Below are positions 51,101 to 64,000 of a stretch of 64,000 bases of DNA, one piece after another. A program made the position numbers and the translations under genes. Source of the stretch: Mansonella perstans. Taxonomy: Eukaryota; Nematoda; Chromadorea; Rhabditida; Onchocercidae. The notes under the pieces are model-generated. The model saw only the letters and a list, made by a program, of their open reading frames with translations, was not told the origin of the DNA and searched no databases. Within the stretch, counting starts at the first letter, position 1; every line of letters begins with the position of its first letter. The DNA is taken from assembly GCA_037074765.1 (NCBI GenBank), contig JBAMDO010000578.1:496001-560000 (forward strand). The letters run 5' to 3'.

Positions 51101-54100
51101 TAGATTAAATTTGAATTAATGGCATTTTCTTGACTATTTGCTATTCATCCTAGATAGACTATTAAATAATCGATTTGACCTTAAATTTAGATGAAATTTG
51201 AATTAGTGGCGCTTTTTTTGGCTATTTTGCTACTGCTCCTGAATAGACAAACAGACTATTAAGTAATCTACTAGACGTTAAATTTAAATTAAATTTGAAT
51301 TAATGGTATCTTCTTGGTTCTATATTTCATGTGAATAAGATAGAGAAGAAAAAAAAAAAACATAAATGATGCTTAACAGATAGATAGAAAGATAGAAGTT
51401 GATAAAAACTACTGCTTAACATTGTGCTCAATCAATGATTACTAACAGAGCTTATATCCATTCCAATTTCTCTCTCTCTCTCTTTCTGATTTCTCAATAC
51501 ATACGTGCATATCACTAACATATTCATTTTAACCAGTCAAGCGTATGATGTGACCTGAATGCATTTGAATGAATTTAAACAATAAATGATAAAAACAATG
51601 ATTACATATGGATAGAATGGAAAAAAATAATGAATGCTGAGAACAATGATATAATGAATCAATTCACGAACAATCTAGAAAAAAACAATCAGAATTCGAT
51701 AGATTACTCTCAAATAGTCTACCGTAATCGATATACAATACATAATGGATGATTCTAAGGAATTACATTGCCAGAAATTCTTTTGTTGAAAAAAAAGTTT
51801 GATAAAATGATAAAAATGATAATAGTTCGAAAGATTACTGTCGTCAAATAGTCTACCATATAATGGATACAAAATACAAAATGGATAATTGTAAGGAATG
51901 AATAATTTTACTAGAAATTATTTTTGTTAAAAGAAGAATTGATAAAAATGTTGAAGAAGGAAAAAAAAAAAAAAAAAATATTGAATTTCAGGACGAACAT
52001 ATAGATAGACTGGTTTTTATATTAACAGAAAGAATTCGTCATCATTTGCCTATAATTAGTCCTTTTTCCATCTCATTCAATCCTAACAAATAACAATATA
52101 TAACAAAGCAATACATTATATATGGGAGTTAACAGTGTGATATGATGAATGCACGTCAGAAAATTCAGTTGCACATCTACAAAAACTGGTTGATTCCTTC
52201 AATGTTGCATTAAATTTAATCATTAAATAACAATGAATTTTTTCTTTTTATCAGTATCTATTGAAACTGTATAGTACACATAGTAAATGAAAATATTTTC
52301 TTTCTAGTTTTTTTTTTTTTTTTCAAAACAAAACATTCTTAATTGCTATAAGAAATAAGATGAAAAGAAAATATCGATATTTTTAATTAATTCACACAAA
52401 CTATAATAATACTTTTGATTTTTAAGAAATTTTATAAAATCTCCCGATTAGTTAGTGAAGAGTGTAATATATTTCAAAATTATTAAATGATTCAAGCATT
52501 TTAAAACATCTTAGAGACTTAAACTCTAAGATTAATAAGATACTATAATGCAATAAAAACAATAGATTGTCTATGAATTCTGAAAATACTTAAATGTGTT
52601 ACAATAATTTGAAATATACCAATTTTGCAATCCAAATATTGTATCAATTAAAGGTATGTATCGAGTGTGAAATGCGATCACTAAATTACCTAAATGGAAG
52701 CACGTAGCATCATTTGATACAGTCATAATTTAATGCAGAATTTCAAAAATAAAGAACAGTTAAATAGAAACACTATATTAGAAGCCTCTAATGTTTTCTA
52801 TTAGAAGTTGATGTATATTCATAGTGATATAGAAAAGATAGGACGGGATCAAATGAATAAGACATCAAACAGATCGATCTCGTGCAATAAATCAATTTTA
52901 TTCTTTTATTTACTAAAGGACAGTTAAAAATAAGACTATCCATTTAGTAATTTCAAGAATTCATGATAGCATCATATCAATTTCAAAATCAATCTCAAAT
53001 ATATCATTCCTCAACAAAGGCGTGAATTCACTGTAAATCCATGTAATTATCTAGCATTTAACGAAAGATCATTTTTCTATACAATTTTGCTATTTGGAAT
53101 TTTGACATAAACACTCGTCACATTCTCTCCTTGCTATTTGCCCATGATAATCAATGCATTTAGAATTTCAGGCCATTTTCTTCAACGAAGAATAAAACCC
53201 GAAAACGATGCAAAAGTTTGATAAGGAAAGCAAACTAAACTGGAAAAACTAAAGTTTCAAATGGTCCATTTCCTTTACACTACAGATGCTAAGAGAATGC
53301 ACAAGTCATTTCTATGAATTTTTTCTATAAAGTTTTTATGAAGTTTACAACTGTAAGCAGTAAATAACAACTCACAACAGTAATTCTTTGATCTCTTCTC
53401 TTCTTTTCACCGTCGCAGTCATTATGCACTTGTAACATTTTGAACGATAATGTGTCACCATCTAATTCAACACTGAAAAATGTAAAGTTAACGAAAGAAA
53501 TAGGCACTAGAAACATGCAATAGAAAAAAAAAGCAACAGTACAAACCCAAACAAATAATAGGCTAATATTTTTGCAATAATTTACTCTAAAGAAGACATA
53601 AATTCAGCGAGAAACCAGCGATATTTACAAGAAAAAAAAACGATCACTGGGAACAAAATGATTACCGGAATGAAATCATCTATTAATGGATCAGATAATC
53701 CAGAATATGTCCCAGATAATTTTTGGCGGTGTCAAAAACATTAAAGTACTAAAAACTATAAACAATATTGGAGATATAATAATCCTGGAGATATTGTTGA
53801 TTCATTTGCTTATCTCCAGTGCAGAGCTACTATTCCTTCATCACTCATCCTTACTCAAATACTACCAAGCATATCAAGTATTAACACTGTCAGACAAAAG
53901 AAAATCAAAAAAATCCCTACAGAAATAAGCTAGAAAAGTGGTATTTAATTCCTTACTGCTCGTCTAAACAACTAATTATTAAATCTTCCTTGTCTTCGAC
54001 CCAACATCTGCTAACTATACAGTTAAAAATGACCTTTGTTGTACATCGCTGTGTTTCACCTTCACGAATTCATTGCTACTTCCATCAGAGGAGCCAGAAG

Positions 54101-54622
54101 GACTAGCAGTAATTACATCATACATATCATCGCCACCAACTAGATGCACTGGCAGTTGTTCGACTGTATTTGGTGCCGCTGATACAACTGTAGTACCTGA
54201 TATATCACTGATAATAGATTCGAAATCCAACTCTGTTTCCTATAACGTTTTCACTATTAATATTAATAGATAAAAACTCATGTTTCCCGCCATTTTTTTT
54301 AATAACAAAGTCTTTTCGCTTAGTTTCTATCCAAGAAGCTTTGATATAATCTTCTTGCTAGATTAATCAATGTAGATCAATGTTTTGCCATGCCGAATAC
54401 AATGTGAAATGTTGTGACATATCATGTCAACATATAGGAAAGCTTAACTTCTACCTATCTTTTCCATATCCTTGGTATCATTAATAAAGAAGTATAGTTC
54501 GCATGAATTATTAATACATCTAAATAGCTATAACATTGCAAAAAATAGAAATTAAGTCCTACATTTATAAGAGATGTCGATGCTGTGGATGATTCTTGAA
54601 TAAAATTGGAATTAGGATCCAT
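42154..54622 (-). CDS. ret-1: Reticulon family protein, long isoform (ret-1-like)
   Basis: Fifteen phase-consistent exons in transcript order: 54563-54622, 54034-54239, 53376-53472, 50623-50737, 49546-49923, 48917-49255, 48433-48494, 48144-48205, 47927-48021, 47249-47335, 43618-43825, 43297-43438, 43014-43083, 42559-42664 and 42154-42229, giving 700 aa. The reticulon homology domain (~501-690) starts HIVYWRDPKKSGAILGIILL. It has a first hairpin, a 66-residue loop with RAYLDDVEFNLPKEKVYQQV and LRRLFLVESIVDSVK, a second hairpin (FGLLLWALTYVSCWFSGLSL) and VYEVYHEPID. Reticulons wedge into the ER membrane and shape tubules. The C-terminus ends HEKSY, only weakly like a dilysine ER signal. The ~500-residue N-terminus is acidic and hydrophilic; exon 5 (49546-49923) encodes a long amphipathic helical region. 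The symbol follows the single C. elegans reticulon. The first exon has no clear acceptor right upstream of ATG 54622, so the 5' end is less certain. Confidence 0.92.
44553..44741 (-). CDS. ret-1: Alternative first exon of reticulon (short isoform start)
   Basis: An acceptor TTTACAG at 44742-44743 is followed 17 nt later by ATG 44724 and an open frame to a GATG|GTAAAT donor at 44553. It leaves in phase 1, the same phase as the exon ending at 47249, so both splice into the common exon 43618-43825. The short product would be 257 aa: MADSNSSGIFDIIYSLLSLI, then an extra hydrophobic segment (FGLTTALIASVVIVL), then the reticulon domain. No other upstream exon is needed, which points to an internal promoter with leader trans-splicing. 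Short, domain-only reticulon isoforms from internal promoters are common in animals. Confidence 0.75.
45645..46100. repeat. Five-copy ~93-bp minisatellite in a reticulon intron
   Basis: Five head-to-tail copies begin near 45645, 45740, 45832, 45928 and 46019. Each carries GGGAAGAGTTTATGGATGAT and ends in AAAGGCCTAGAAAGCAGAC. Copies 1 and 3 share one variant (CTTCAATAATATTTTGAGAG), and copies 2 and 4 share another (CTTGAATAACTTTTTGAGA). Copy 5 is a decayed form of the second. The order A-B-A-B-B' shows that a dimer was duplicated. Confidence 0.9.
46484..46598. repeat. ~29-bp tandem repeat in a reticulon intron
   Basis: About four imperfect copies of AATCTCTTCAAATCTCAGAA followed by ACACACCGT, lying 0.4 kb from the 93-bp minisatellite in the same intron. 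Confidence 0.8.
48778..48799 (+). ncRNA. SL1 spliced-leader sequence copy (SL RNA gene or pseudogene)
   Basis: Positions 48779-48799 match 21 consecutive bases of the 22-nt nematode SL1 leader; only the first base differs (A for G). The next bases are GT, as at the donor site of an SL RNA gene. The last five leader bases (TTGAG, 48795-48799) can pair with CTCAA at 48812-48816, placing the donor beside a stem, and a perfect 6-bp hairpin lies at 48842-48857. I see no good Sm site (AATTTTTGG-like) in the following 110 nt, so a functional SL RNA is doubtful. It lies in the intron between exons 48917-49255 and 48433-48494 of reticulon, on the opposite strand. An SL pseudogene, or the 5' end of a retroposed trans-spliced mRNA, would also fit. 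Confidence 0.5.
49256..49369. repeat. TAACATGATATATGAA tandem repeat next to a reticulon exon
   Basis: Several copies of ACATGATATATGAAAACA and ATGATATAACTGTA alternate immediately upstream (transcript sense) of the exon starting at 49255. The repeat therefore forms the acceptor side of the intron, and its ACAG supplies the splice site. Confidence 0.75.
50805..50912. repeat. 22-bp tandem repeat, five copies, reticulon intron
   Basis: Five copies of TATATCAGCTCAAATATTGG plus two bases at an exact 22-bp period (CAGCTC at 50811, 50833, 50855, 50877 and 50899). It lies just upstream (transcript sense) of the exon 50623-50737. Confidence 0.9.
51066..51310. repeat. Three degenerate ~90-bp repeats, reticulon intron
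   Basis: Three diverged copies share AGATAGACTAT, AAGTAATCTA, AGACCTTAA and AAATTTGAATTAATGGC in the same order, starting near 51066, 51152 and 51245. Spacing varies between copies. Confidence 0.7.
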
Positions 54623-56119
54623 TTGGAGCAATTATGTTCGCACGTTTTAAGACAAAGATTTATCAGCCTGCTTGTTGTTGTTCAACAAAACCTGAAATAA
54701 ATGCCAGATTCCTTCCGATATTCAAACTTTAACTTATCTAACATTAAAAGGTATCACGAAAACTGTTAATTCGATAAATTTTACAGATATAGATTAATTC
54801 ACAGACTACCATGTACATTCATTAAAAATATCCGATTCGTGTGTTATTTTATAAATTCAAGATGTTCACTTACTGCACGTGAAAATCGTTAACTGCCGAA
54901 ACATAATCAAACTTGAATAATTCGACGTTTTTTTTGCAAGCTTATCTGATATTACACTGAAACAATTTCAAATTCGCACACACACACACACACACCTAAG
55001 TAAGTGTCATTACAGATTAAATTTCGATAATTTTGAAAGGAAAATAAAAATTCAACTATTTCCCAACATTAATTATCTTTCGCTTCTTCTTCTTTACTAC
55101 TTTAGAGAACTTTTTACTTTACCAGTACTCAGTACTTTCCACCTAAAATAGCCCTGATTATATATCATAAATTAAAAAGATTTGCGCCGATATTTCAAAA
55201 TGCAATCATTAAACGAACACTGTTGAAATATTTTACGGCCAAATTATGGGCCACAAAGTTATCATTGAGTCTACGTGCACCTCATTTGATCCATTCATTA
55301 ATTAGTTAATATTAGGCTAAACTTACTTAATATAATTTATCTCATTAAATATACTCTTTTCAGATTTTTATCCAACGATATCTTCTTGTAATCATTGTTT
55401 CTCTTATGTTGCACAAGTACAACTTTAAAAAGAAATAATAAAAGCTGCATAAATGATGCATAAGCCTTGTTAGAAACCTGAAATATATATCAATGAGATG
55501 AATTATTTAAAATTTATTAAAAAAAAAAAGTTGTGATTAATGCTATATTGAATTCTTTTTTTTTCCTTCATTTCTATCTTCTTTATTCCTCCTTCTCTCT
55601 TCAATACACTATTAAATAATGGAATGAATACAAATTGCTTATTAATATTTTTGAAATCCTCGTATTTAATTCAGTAAAATGATTATTCATCAGATGATCA
55701 TATCAAAAACATCAATATCATCCTTCTTTTTCATTCCTTCTTTCCTGTATTTCTTGTTTCCTTCATTTCTTTTTAATTATTGAATGATTACGGTAAGTTA
55801 TGTGTAATAATTGAATAATAAATTGTTTCATCAAACTGAGTCTATAAATAATAAAAAATCATAATAATAAAATATCATAATGAAAAATCATGATAAAAAT
55901 AAGAAAAAATGTTATTTGGAAGAAAAACTTTCAGCTTTCTCATCAAAAATAACCCTTTCAATTGATGTGACCTATTTAAAATAAACTATCCAATTTTTTC
56001 TTTTTTTTTTGCCACTAATTTTCTGCATCACGCAATTGTCCTCATTTTAAGAGGACACATTATTTCGTAGTGTATATCTTTCTTGTCAATTAGATTCGTC
56101 TTATATCAGTAAAAAATTT
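54623..56119. other. Divergent spacer between reticulon and the secreted acidic protein
   Basis: About 1.5 kb that presumably holds both promoters. It contains a short CA dinucleotide run (54977-54996) and A/T-rich stretches. No exon is seen. Confidence 0.5.
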
Positions 56120-58754
56120 ATGCTGTCAACTTATCGTATATTCATATTAATTAGTACTTTCATCGGATATACTTCCAGTGAGTTGCTTTTCAAATATTTC
56201 AGATTTTTTTATGTGAAATATTTTCAAAAAAAAAAAAAAAAAAATAATAATAAATTGCTAAATTTGAAATATAGCAATTTATTGCATTGATTTGATTTTA
56301 TGTTTGAAAAAAAGCAACAAAAATTTGTTAGACAACAAAAGATATTTAATTAATCGAATACACTCATTGCTTTAACATCGAACTTTGCCAGTAGTTATTT
56401 TTAACAATGGAAAAATGACTGGAAAAGTGATTCTAGCAATATACTAAGAAATCATTATTCATTTAAAGCTAGAACTTACAGAACTTTTAATTCAAATTAA
56501 ATTTTTGATTTATTAAACCTGTTGAATTAGGAACTGACATATGATTGTATTTACATGAGCAAATTTTAGTTCACATTTTTTATGAGCTTATTCTACTCAC
56601 ATCTTTTAATAGTACTGATTTCCAGATGCTCGGATTGAAACACAACCACAGTTCAGTCCTCTAACACCGTATCAGACTGCGGAATCATTACCGCTACCGA
56701 TTTATGGTTTGCTGGAAGAACGACCCGTTGTTGATACTGTACTGAAAGCTTCTAAATCAGTTGACAGTTCGCGAAATTATGATAATAAACAACAAGAAAA
56801 TGGAAAAATTGGATTATCTTCCAAAAAACAGTCATCACCTGTAAAGTATGAACAATCAGGAAATTGGAAAGTACCAACCGGTGCTAAACTCATCGGTTAT
56901 AATGTACAAATGATAGCAGGTTATGTACCAACAACATACCTTAACAACCACAGTCATCATACTCAAAATGATGATAAAGGGAGATTGGAATCACAAAATT
57001 TTGAAGCATCTCTGGATACCTATTCGGAACATGTGCCAGGTTACGATATGAATACGATTAAGAATTACGAATTTAATCAAAAGAGTGATAAAGTGAATGA
57101 TGAAACAGATTCGTCGAAGAAAAGTACTACTAAGAAGTTGCTGAAGAATAAATCAGTCGTACATGCAAGTTTTACTCTCAATAGGAGCAAGCTTATCGAA
57201 AAACGCGAAGATTCCACCAACAACCCTTATGTTACTAGTACCGTCGGAGTAGTTCATCTCAATGATTTCCTGTGGCCAGTAACTAAAGCTGAATCGGATA
57301 AAGCAGAGAAAGGAGACCGTAGTGCCACAAAAAACAGTAAAAAACTTGGTCTTATCGAGCATGATCTTTTAGTTTTCCAAAAAAACACCGGTGTTTCACG
57401 CATTCCACCAGTAAAATCAAATTTTTCAGATACAAAAGATCTGTTAGAAAATGATTCGATTCCTTTATTCCAGTCAATTATGACGACCGATAGTGTATCA
57501 CTATATGAAAAAGAAAATATAGAAATGCCTCATCTTATGAATCCACAAAACACAACCTTATCGATGAAGAACAGAAGTGATGAAGAATTACTGGGAAATT
57601 TGACCTTAATCCCAGAAGTGTTTCAATTGCGGGATGAAGTAGGAAAAGCAGGACAAGACATTCCTTTTTCCCAGCAACTTACTTTGAAAAAACCGCGAAT
57701 GAGTCATACTGATGGACAAACTACAGTGATTTCTGAAGAATCATCAGAAACAGCGGGATCTCAGATACCTCCCAGAAGATCATTACCCATTATAACACCA
57801 AAAACCGCAGTTAATGCTGCATTTGTTCAACAAAGCAATACTGATAAGAATCAAACAACAGATGATAGCAGTGATTGGATTACAAAGTCCGATTTTCATG
57901 TAACTAGTCCCGCAAGTTCGCGGAGTTCACGGCGAAGATCGATGATAAACGTTGATGATGAAGATGACAATAGCTTCACAGATTCAGATGGATTTTCGAA
58001 AATGCAGTCAGGCAATAAGCTAAGACGTGAGATATACGAGAAATTAGATCCTAGAGATATAAGTGATAATGATGAAGATAAGAAACCATTTCAAGGCGTC
58101 AAATCCCCTGAGGACGTTAAAGATGACGGTGATGAGCGGTGGCGACAAGAAAAGTCAGCAGCTAGAGAGAAGAGCAATGAAGATGCCAAGAACAGAAATA
58201 AAGATGATGATGATGATAATGATGATAATGATGATGATGATATGGGTGATGGTGATGATGATGACGATAGATCGAAAATGATTAAGGAGAATAACGATAA
58301 AATGTCAGGATTACAGAAAAATAACGATAAAATGTCAAGATTACAAGAGAATAACAATAAAATGTCAAAATTACAGGAGAATAACAATAAAATGTCAAGA
58401 TTACAGGAGAATAACAATAAAATGTCAAAATTACAGGAGAATAACAAAGGAAAGAGAGAGAGAGTTAATGCACCTATCTTTTTGCCGGAGCAAATCCCGA
58501 CTTTCGAGGAATGGTTATCCAGCTTGCCAATAAAAATAGCTTTTCCATTCGCTGGTAAGATGCGACCATCAACTGATTCTCGGCACTTGCCTTTGTTCGG
58601 ACCATTTAAAAGAGAAAGTAAAAATGACGAAAATCAGCAAGATTCCAAGGAAAAAGGAAGAGCTCAATTGGATAATGATTATTCTGAGGATGAGGATAAA
58701 GATCAGTTCAAAGAAAATCAATTCACGTTGCCAATTAACGTACCATATGAATAG
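56120..58754 (+). CDS. Secreted, acidic, repeat-containing protein (unrecognised)
   Basis: Two exons, 56120-56177 and 56626-58754, give 728 aa. Exon 1 is a signal peptide (MLSTYRIFILISTFIGYTS). The 2.1-kb second exon is far longer than any other exon in the window. The mature chain is hydrophilic and Ser/Asn/Asp/Lys-rich, with no predicted membrane span. A poly-Asp/Asn tract lies at about residues 515-540 (58199-58270). Five 10-residue repeats follow (ENNNKMSKLQ and variants), encoded by a 30-bp tandem repeat. Near the C-terminus a less biased block, PIFLPEQIPTFEEWLSSLPI, then FPFAGKMRPSTDSRHLPLFG, may be the conserved core. No known domain is recognised. It could be an extracellular matrix, cuticle or excretory-secretory protein; that is inference. 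A polyadenylation signal lies at 58884-58889. Confidence 0.8.
58287..58446 (+). repeat. 30-bp coding tandem repeat (10-aa unit)
   Basis: Five full copies and one partial copy of GAGAATAACAATAAAATGTC plus AAAATTACAG, in frame, encode ENN(N/D)KMS(K/R/G)LQ. The last three full copies are nearly identical at the DNA level, so expansion is recent and copy number may vary between isolates. Confidence 0.95.
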
Positions 58755-59438
58755 ATTGCTACAATCGAGAATATAATTTGAAACTTGCTTGCAGGAAATT
58801 TAAGTGAAAAATATTTCATTTTGGACTAAATTTGAGAACAATCAATTTAGTTTTATTGTAGATTACTTCCAATTTTTGAACCAAATAAAGGTAATGTTTC
58901 TTCAAAATCTATGCATTTTTGTATTTCTGTTAGTTATTCATGAATAACCAGTATCCTGATGTTGTTAGATATTTATAATGAAATAAAACGTTATGAAATG
59001 TTTATTAACAAAACTGCAAATAAAAAGTGATAGAAACACTTTAAGCTTTCAATAATATTCGAATTAAATCAAATTTAGGTATATTATTTGACTTACAAGA
59101 AGTAGTAAGCAAAAGTGGCACAACAAAACTTGTCTTTTTTTCCTAAGCATGAAATAATTTGATATGTTATACAGTGTAAAACAATCTTCTCCTTTCTCAA
59201 ATATTCTTTCGAATTTCGATTTATTTTGACATTCTTAATGTCAACTATAGTGAATTAGTTTGCAAATATGAGGGCACAACTACTATAAAATAGATGCACA
59301 AAGATTTTGAAATCAAAATCGATAACAAAAAATGAGTTACAATGTCAAAATATTTTCACACTTATTAGGAATTTCCAGTAAATTTTGTCTTTCATTGAAA
59401 AAAAATATCGTAGAAAATAGGAAGTAGTTGACATTTAT
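58755..59438. other. Convergent intergenic region
   Basis: About 0.7 kb between two 3' ends, with AATAAA at 58884-58889 for the plus-strand gene. No further feature is seen. Confidence 0.55.
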
Positions 59439-60732
59439 TTACACATACATCACTATAAATGGAAGAAACAATATGAGGATGACGGTGACATCAAACAGAG
59501 TAGCGTGAAATTTCGCGATTCCGCCATTGCAGAGATATTTGTTGCAAGCATACAGAATACCTTCTGCACGCTGGTTGCTATTCATTAATTGAATCTGTAA
59601 ATAACTTTTCAAATCTTTAACTGTAATAACCATTTGAAAACGATATTTCAACAAGTGAAGTAAAGTGCAAACAATTTTGCACTTGCAATTATAGTTCCAA
59701 ATAAATGAATGAATATTATGAATTGAGATGATCTACTTGAACCTATTAAAATATGAATACTTTTTTTGCTAGTTTCCCTTGGCTAATAACTATGCTTCGG
59801 TTAATTATGGCCAACCTTTGTACTGCCTTTCTGAATTATTCGCCTGAAAATACTCCGATTCATATCCATCCACATAGCTCGGCTCCAGCAATCACGAACT
59901 ATTGTTGGACCTTTCTCTGCAAATTCTCATGGAAAGCTTCATTTAACTATTCTATTTTCGAACTTTCACAGTACTGGAAAAGCCATTTGTTGTGTTGCTT
60001 TGACTTGCCTTTTTTTTTCTGACTGACTTAGGTTGACTTTTAAATTCAAGTAATTGAGATCTGCCGGTTACACATGAATTCGGAAATCAAAGCCCGATAT
60101 TTTATTATAGAGAAACCTCGTACGAATTGCGGATGTTAGAGAAATCAATATAAAAACATTGCTGGCACAGTTACGGACATTTAACTTTCAGCTTTACTGA
60201 ATTTGGTTTATTGGAAATATTCTTGGTGTTAAAGAAAGTGAATAAATACCACAAATTTGATGACCAAAGGATGAACTGAGAATGACGAGTTTGATACACA
60301 CGCTTTTGTGACATGATACCACTGGCAGTGATTTCTTAACTTTGTTGCAAGACTCGTTTGCAAAATAAGACAGTTGCCGCAAGTAGTGTATATAATTGGA
60401 ATCATCTTGTGGCTTAAAAAAATCTCGATAAGAAGTCAAAGCTCATCGATTTAAGACTTAGTTTTAGCCTTAGACTTAATTTTAATTTTCATGTAATTAT
60501 TCCAATTTTTCTGAATTCTTCAAATTATTTAAGGCATACTTGACTCATTAATTTTATTCAGAGTATTATTGTTAAAAAAAACATGATATGATATGATAAT
60601 AATTCTGACCCAGCGTTTAAGGATATTTTCCGATGAGCAACTGTAGCATCTTCCTGGAAAGAGTGACGGTAATTCTCTGCCGGTTTTAGCGTACTTCGAA
60701 AATAGAAGTAATATTATGATATACAGGTACAT
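59439..60732 (-). CDS. Divergent Ly6-like GPI-anchored protein
   Basis: Three exons in transcript order: 60610-60732, 60250-60412 and 59439-59620, giving 155 aa. ATG 60732 opens a signal peptide (MYLYIIILLLFSKYAKTG). The mature chain has the Ly6 opening CYSCSS, internal Cys in NESCNKVKK, VVSCHKSVCIKLVIL and QICGV, and closes with ACNKYLCNGG. A hydrophobic C-terminal tail follows (FDVTVILILFLPFIVMYV), as for a GPI signal. Acceptors are TTTTTAAG and ATTACAG; the GTCAGA donor of exon 1 is weak. The Cys spacing is looser than in the Ly6 gene at 39.3 kb, so it is a distinct subfamily rather than a recent duplicate. The partner and role are unknown. Confidence 0.72.
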
Positions 60733-62235
60733 TCAGTGCACAAAACAATCGATGCTAAAGCCAAAGCCAAGGAACCATTATTCTGCAATTGCTATTATTA
60801 TTTCATTGTTATGAGCACATTGTATTCACAGTTTCTTACTTGTTCCAAGTTTAATGTTTTAATAACTTCTAAAGCCTAGGCTCTATCAAAAATCTGGGAG
60901 TAGATGAAATAAACAATTGCTGAAATAAAGAAGTTGATAAAAAAATGAAATAAGCAAAAAAAAAATATAAAAATAAAATAAGTAGAAAATGGAAGAGAAA
61001 AAAAAGCTTCAAGAAAGAATGATTATATTACTTTGATTAATAACTATTCTTTCAGTTGTTTATCACCAATGTTAACTTGAAATTGACCATTATCCTTACA
61101 AGTTATCTTGAATATCTCAATGAGATTTCGTTATTCTTCATAACTATGCAAAATTGTTAACATTAAGCTAAAAACTTTGCAAATTTAAAAGAAATCGATG
61201 CTACAACTCAAAAAAAAAAAAAAAAAAAAAAAAAAGAAATGAAAATGCTTTAAATTGAAAGACAAACTGAAGCAGTAATTGTGATAGATGAGCTCAGAAG
61301 CATTGAACAGTACGCGAATAATCCAAACAATTCTGATTGTCACTCGCAAAAATATCGGCATAGAAAGTAGAACGAAGTTAACTGAACTTAAAATGTGAAT
61401 ATAATATCTTCGTTTGCTTGCCGAACCTTAATCGATTGTTGTTAGCCTTCTTTCATCTTTTTTGCAGGTGTTATAGGTAGATTCATATTGATGATAAACA
61501 TGTTAAAGTCCACGTTAGAACGTGAAGTAGAGGAGAAATTTAACATATAATTCGTATGGAAAGAGGTGTGCTAAATTTTTTGGAACAAAAAGCCAACGAT
61601 GCAAAATGGAAAGTGCAAAAGTTTGAGATCCAGAAATTGAAGAAATAGAAATGAAGATATAATGTAGAAAATAAACATGCTTTTTATTCGTACTTAGTCT
61701 CTAATTTCAGCCTTACTTATACGATAGCCATTTTTCATTTAAGAAGTAAATCTATATAATATATACATTCTTCTTCGACTATATGTTTATATGCATAGAC
61801 AAACAGACAAAAGACACAATTTTGATGATTGTAAAATAAATGAAAAAAAAAAAAAAAAGTCGAAAAAGAAGCAAAACAAGTTCTTATTAATATCACCAAA
61901 GGAATGACATGAAAAATGATATCATAATCATGATTTTATGGCAGCAGTATCCGTTTTATGAAGAATCATTTAGTTACAATGTCGACATGAATAATGAAAC
62001 AAGATTAAGCTCGCTAGCTTTAGTAGATTACGAAGGAAATTTCAATTTCGATTAAAATGCTTAGTCGCTTAAATAATATGCAAAAAAGTGCTAGCTAGTA
62101 TAAAAGGAGCTGAAGAATCGAATGAGTATTATTTCTTAATTGATAGAATATTCGATTTGTAAGCGTGATTGTGCTGTTTTCCTGAATAGCTGTTTTGTGA
62201 GGAATCCAAAAAAGTGGAAATTGTGATTACCTTAG
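60733..62235. other. Divergent intergenic region
   Basis: About 1.5 kb between the Ly6-like gene (-) and the kinase gene (+). It contains A-rich runs (60955-61010 and a ~28-base poly-A at 61209-61236). No exon is recognised. Confidence 0.5.

Positions 62236-64000
<1,765 letters not shown>

Noticed and set aside
53686..53928. 80-codon plus-strand frame
   Set aside because: Within a reticulon intron on the opposite strand; Ile/Leu/Lys-biased as expected for chance frames in AT-rich DNA.
54975..54996. CA dinucleotide run
   Set aside because: A short ordinary microsatellite; no further significance seen.
58091..58447. 118-codon minus-strand frame rich in Ser and Leu
   Set aside because: It is the antisense shadow of the poly-Asp and 30-bp repeat part of the secreted acidic protein, whose frame is far longer and has a signal peptide.

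Overview
This window is eukaryotic and almost certainly nematode. It is strongly AT-rich. Genes are split into short exons (about 55-380 nt) joined by GT..AG introns with the TTTTCAG-type acceptor typical of nematodes. Several genes have an isolated acceptor just upstream of the start codon, as expected for spliced-leader trans-splicing, and a near-perfect copy of the nematode SL1 leader lies at 48778-48799. The AT-richness and gene structures suggest a spirurid/filarial (clade III) worm, but that is inference; the species cannot be named from this sequence alone. I rebuilt gene models exon by exon, requiring reading-phase continuity across each splice.

Layout. 11-728 (-): the C-terminal exons of an unrecognised helical protein. 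3899-5291 (-): terminal exons of a tentative, unrecognised gene. 5933-7311 (+): RRP15-like ribosome-biogenesis factor. 8437-13189 (-): a nine-exon HtrL/YibB (WlaTC) family glycosyltransferase-like type II membrane protein. About 13.2-21.95 kb is gene-poor with a few exon-like fragments. 21977-26462 (+): 13-exon splicing factor SF3B2 (SAP145). 27435-29592 (-): VPS72/YL-1 of the SWR1/SRCAP complex. 31352-32906 (+): an unrecognised protein with a mitochondrial-presequence-like start and one membrane span. 33591-36383 (+): AKTIP/FTS-like ubiquitin-E2 variant. 36.4-39.2 kb is unresolved. 39275-40563 (+): quiver-type Ly6/uPAR protein. 42154-54622 (-): a large reticulon gene with at least two start sites (predicted 700 and 257 aa). 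56120-58754 (+): secreted, acidic, repeat-bearing protein. 59439-60732 (-): a second, divergent Ly6-like protein. 62236 to the window end (+): casein-kinase-1/TTBK-like kinase, cut off by the window.

Nothing suggests one shared pathway: the window mixes housekeeping nuclear genes (RRP15, SF3B2, VPS72), membrane and trafficking genes (reticulon, AKTIP), and secreted or surface genes (HtrL, two Ly6, the acidic protein). Neighbours are mostly convergent or divergent. The only tandem same-strand pair close enough to suggest co-expression is the mitochondrial-like gene and AKTIP (about 0.7 kb apart).

The most unusual items are the SL1-leader copy antisense inside a reticulon intron, the bacterial-type glycosyltransferase family with a mucin-like stem and a start-overlapping uORF, the reticulon long isoform with an LEA/apolipoprotein-like helical region, and the lineage-restricted secreted and mitochondrial-like proteins. 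All exon boundaries are manual predictions without transcript support.
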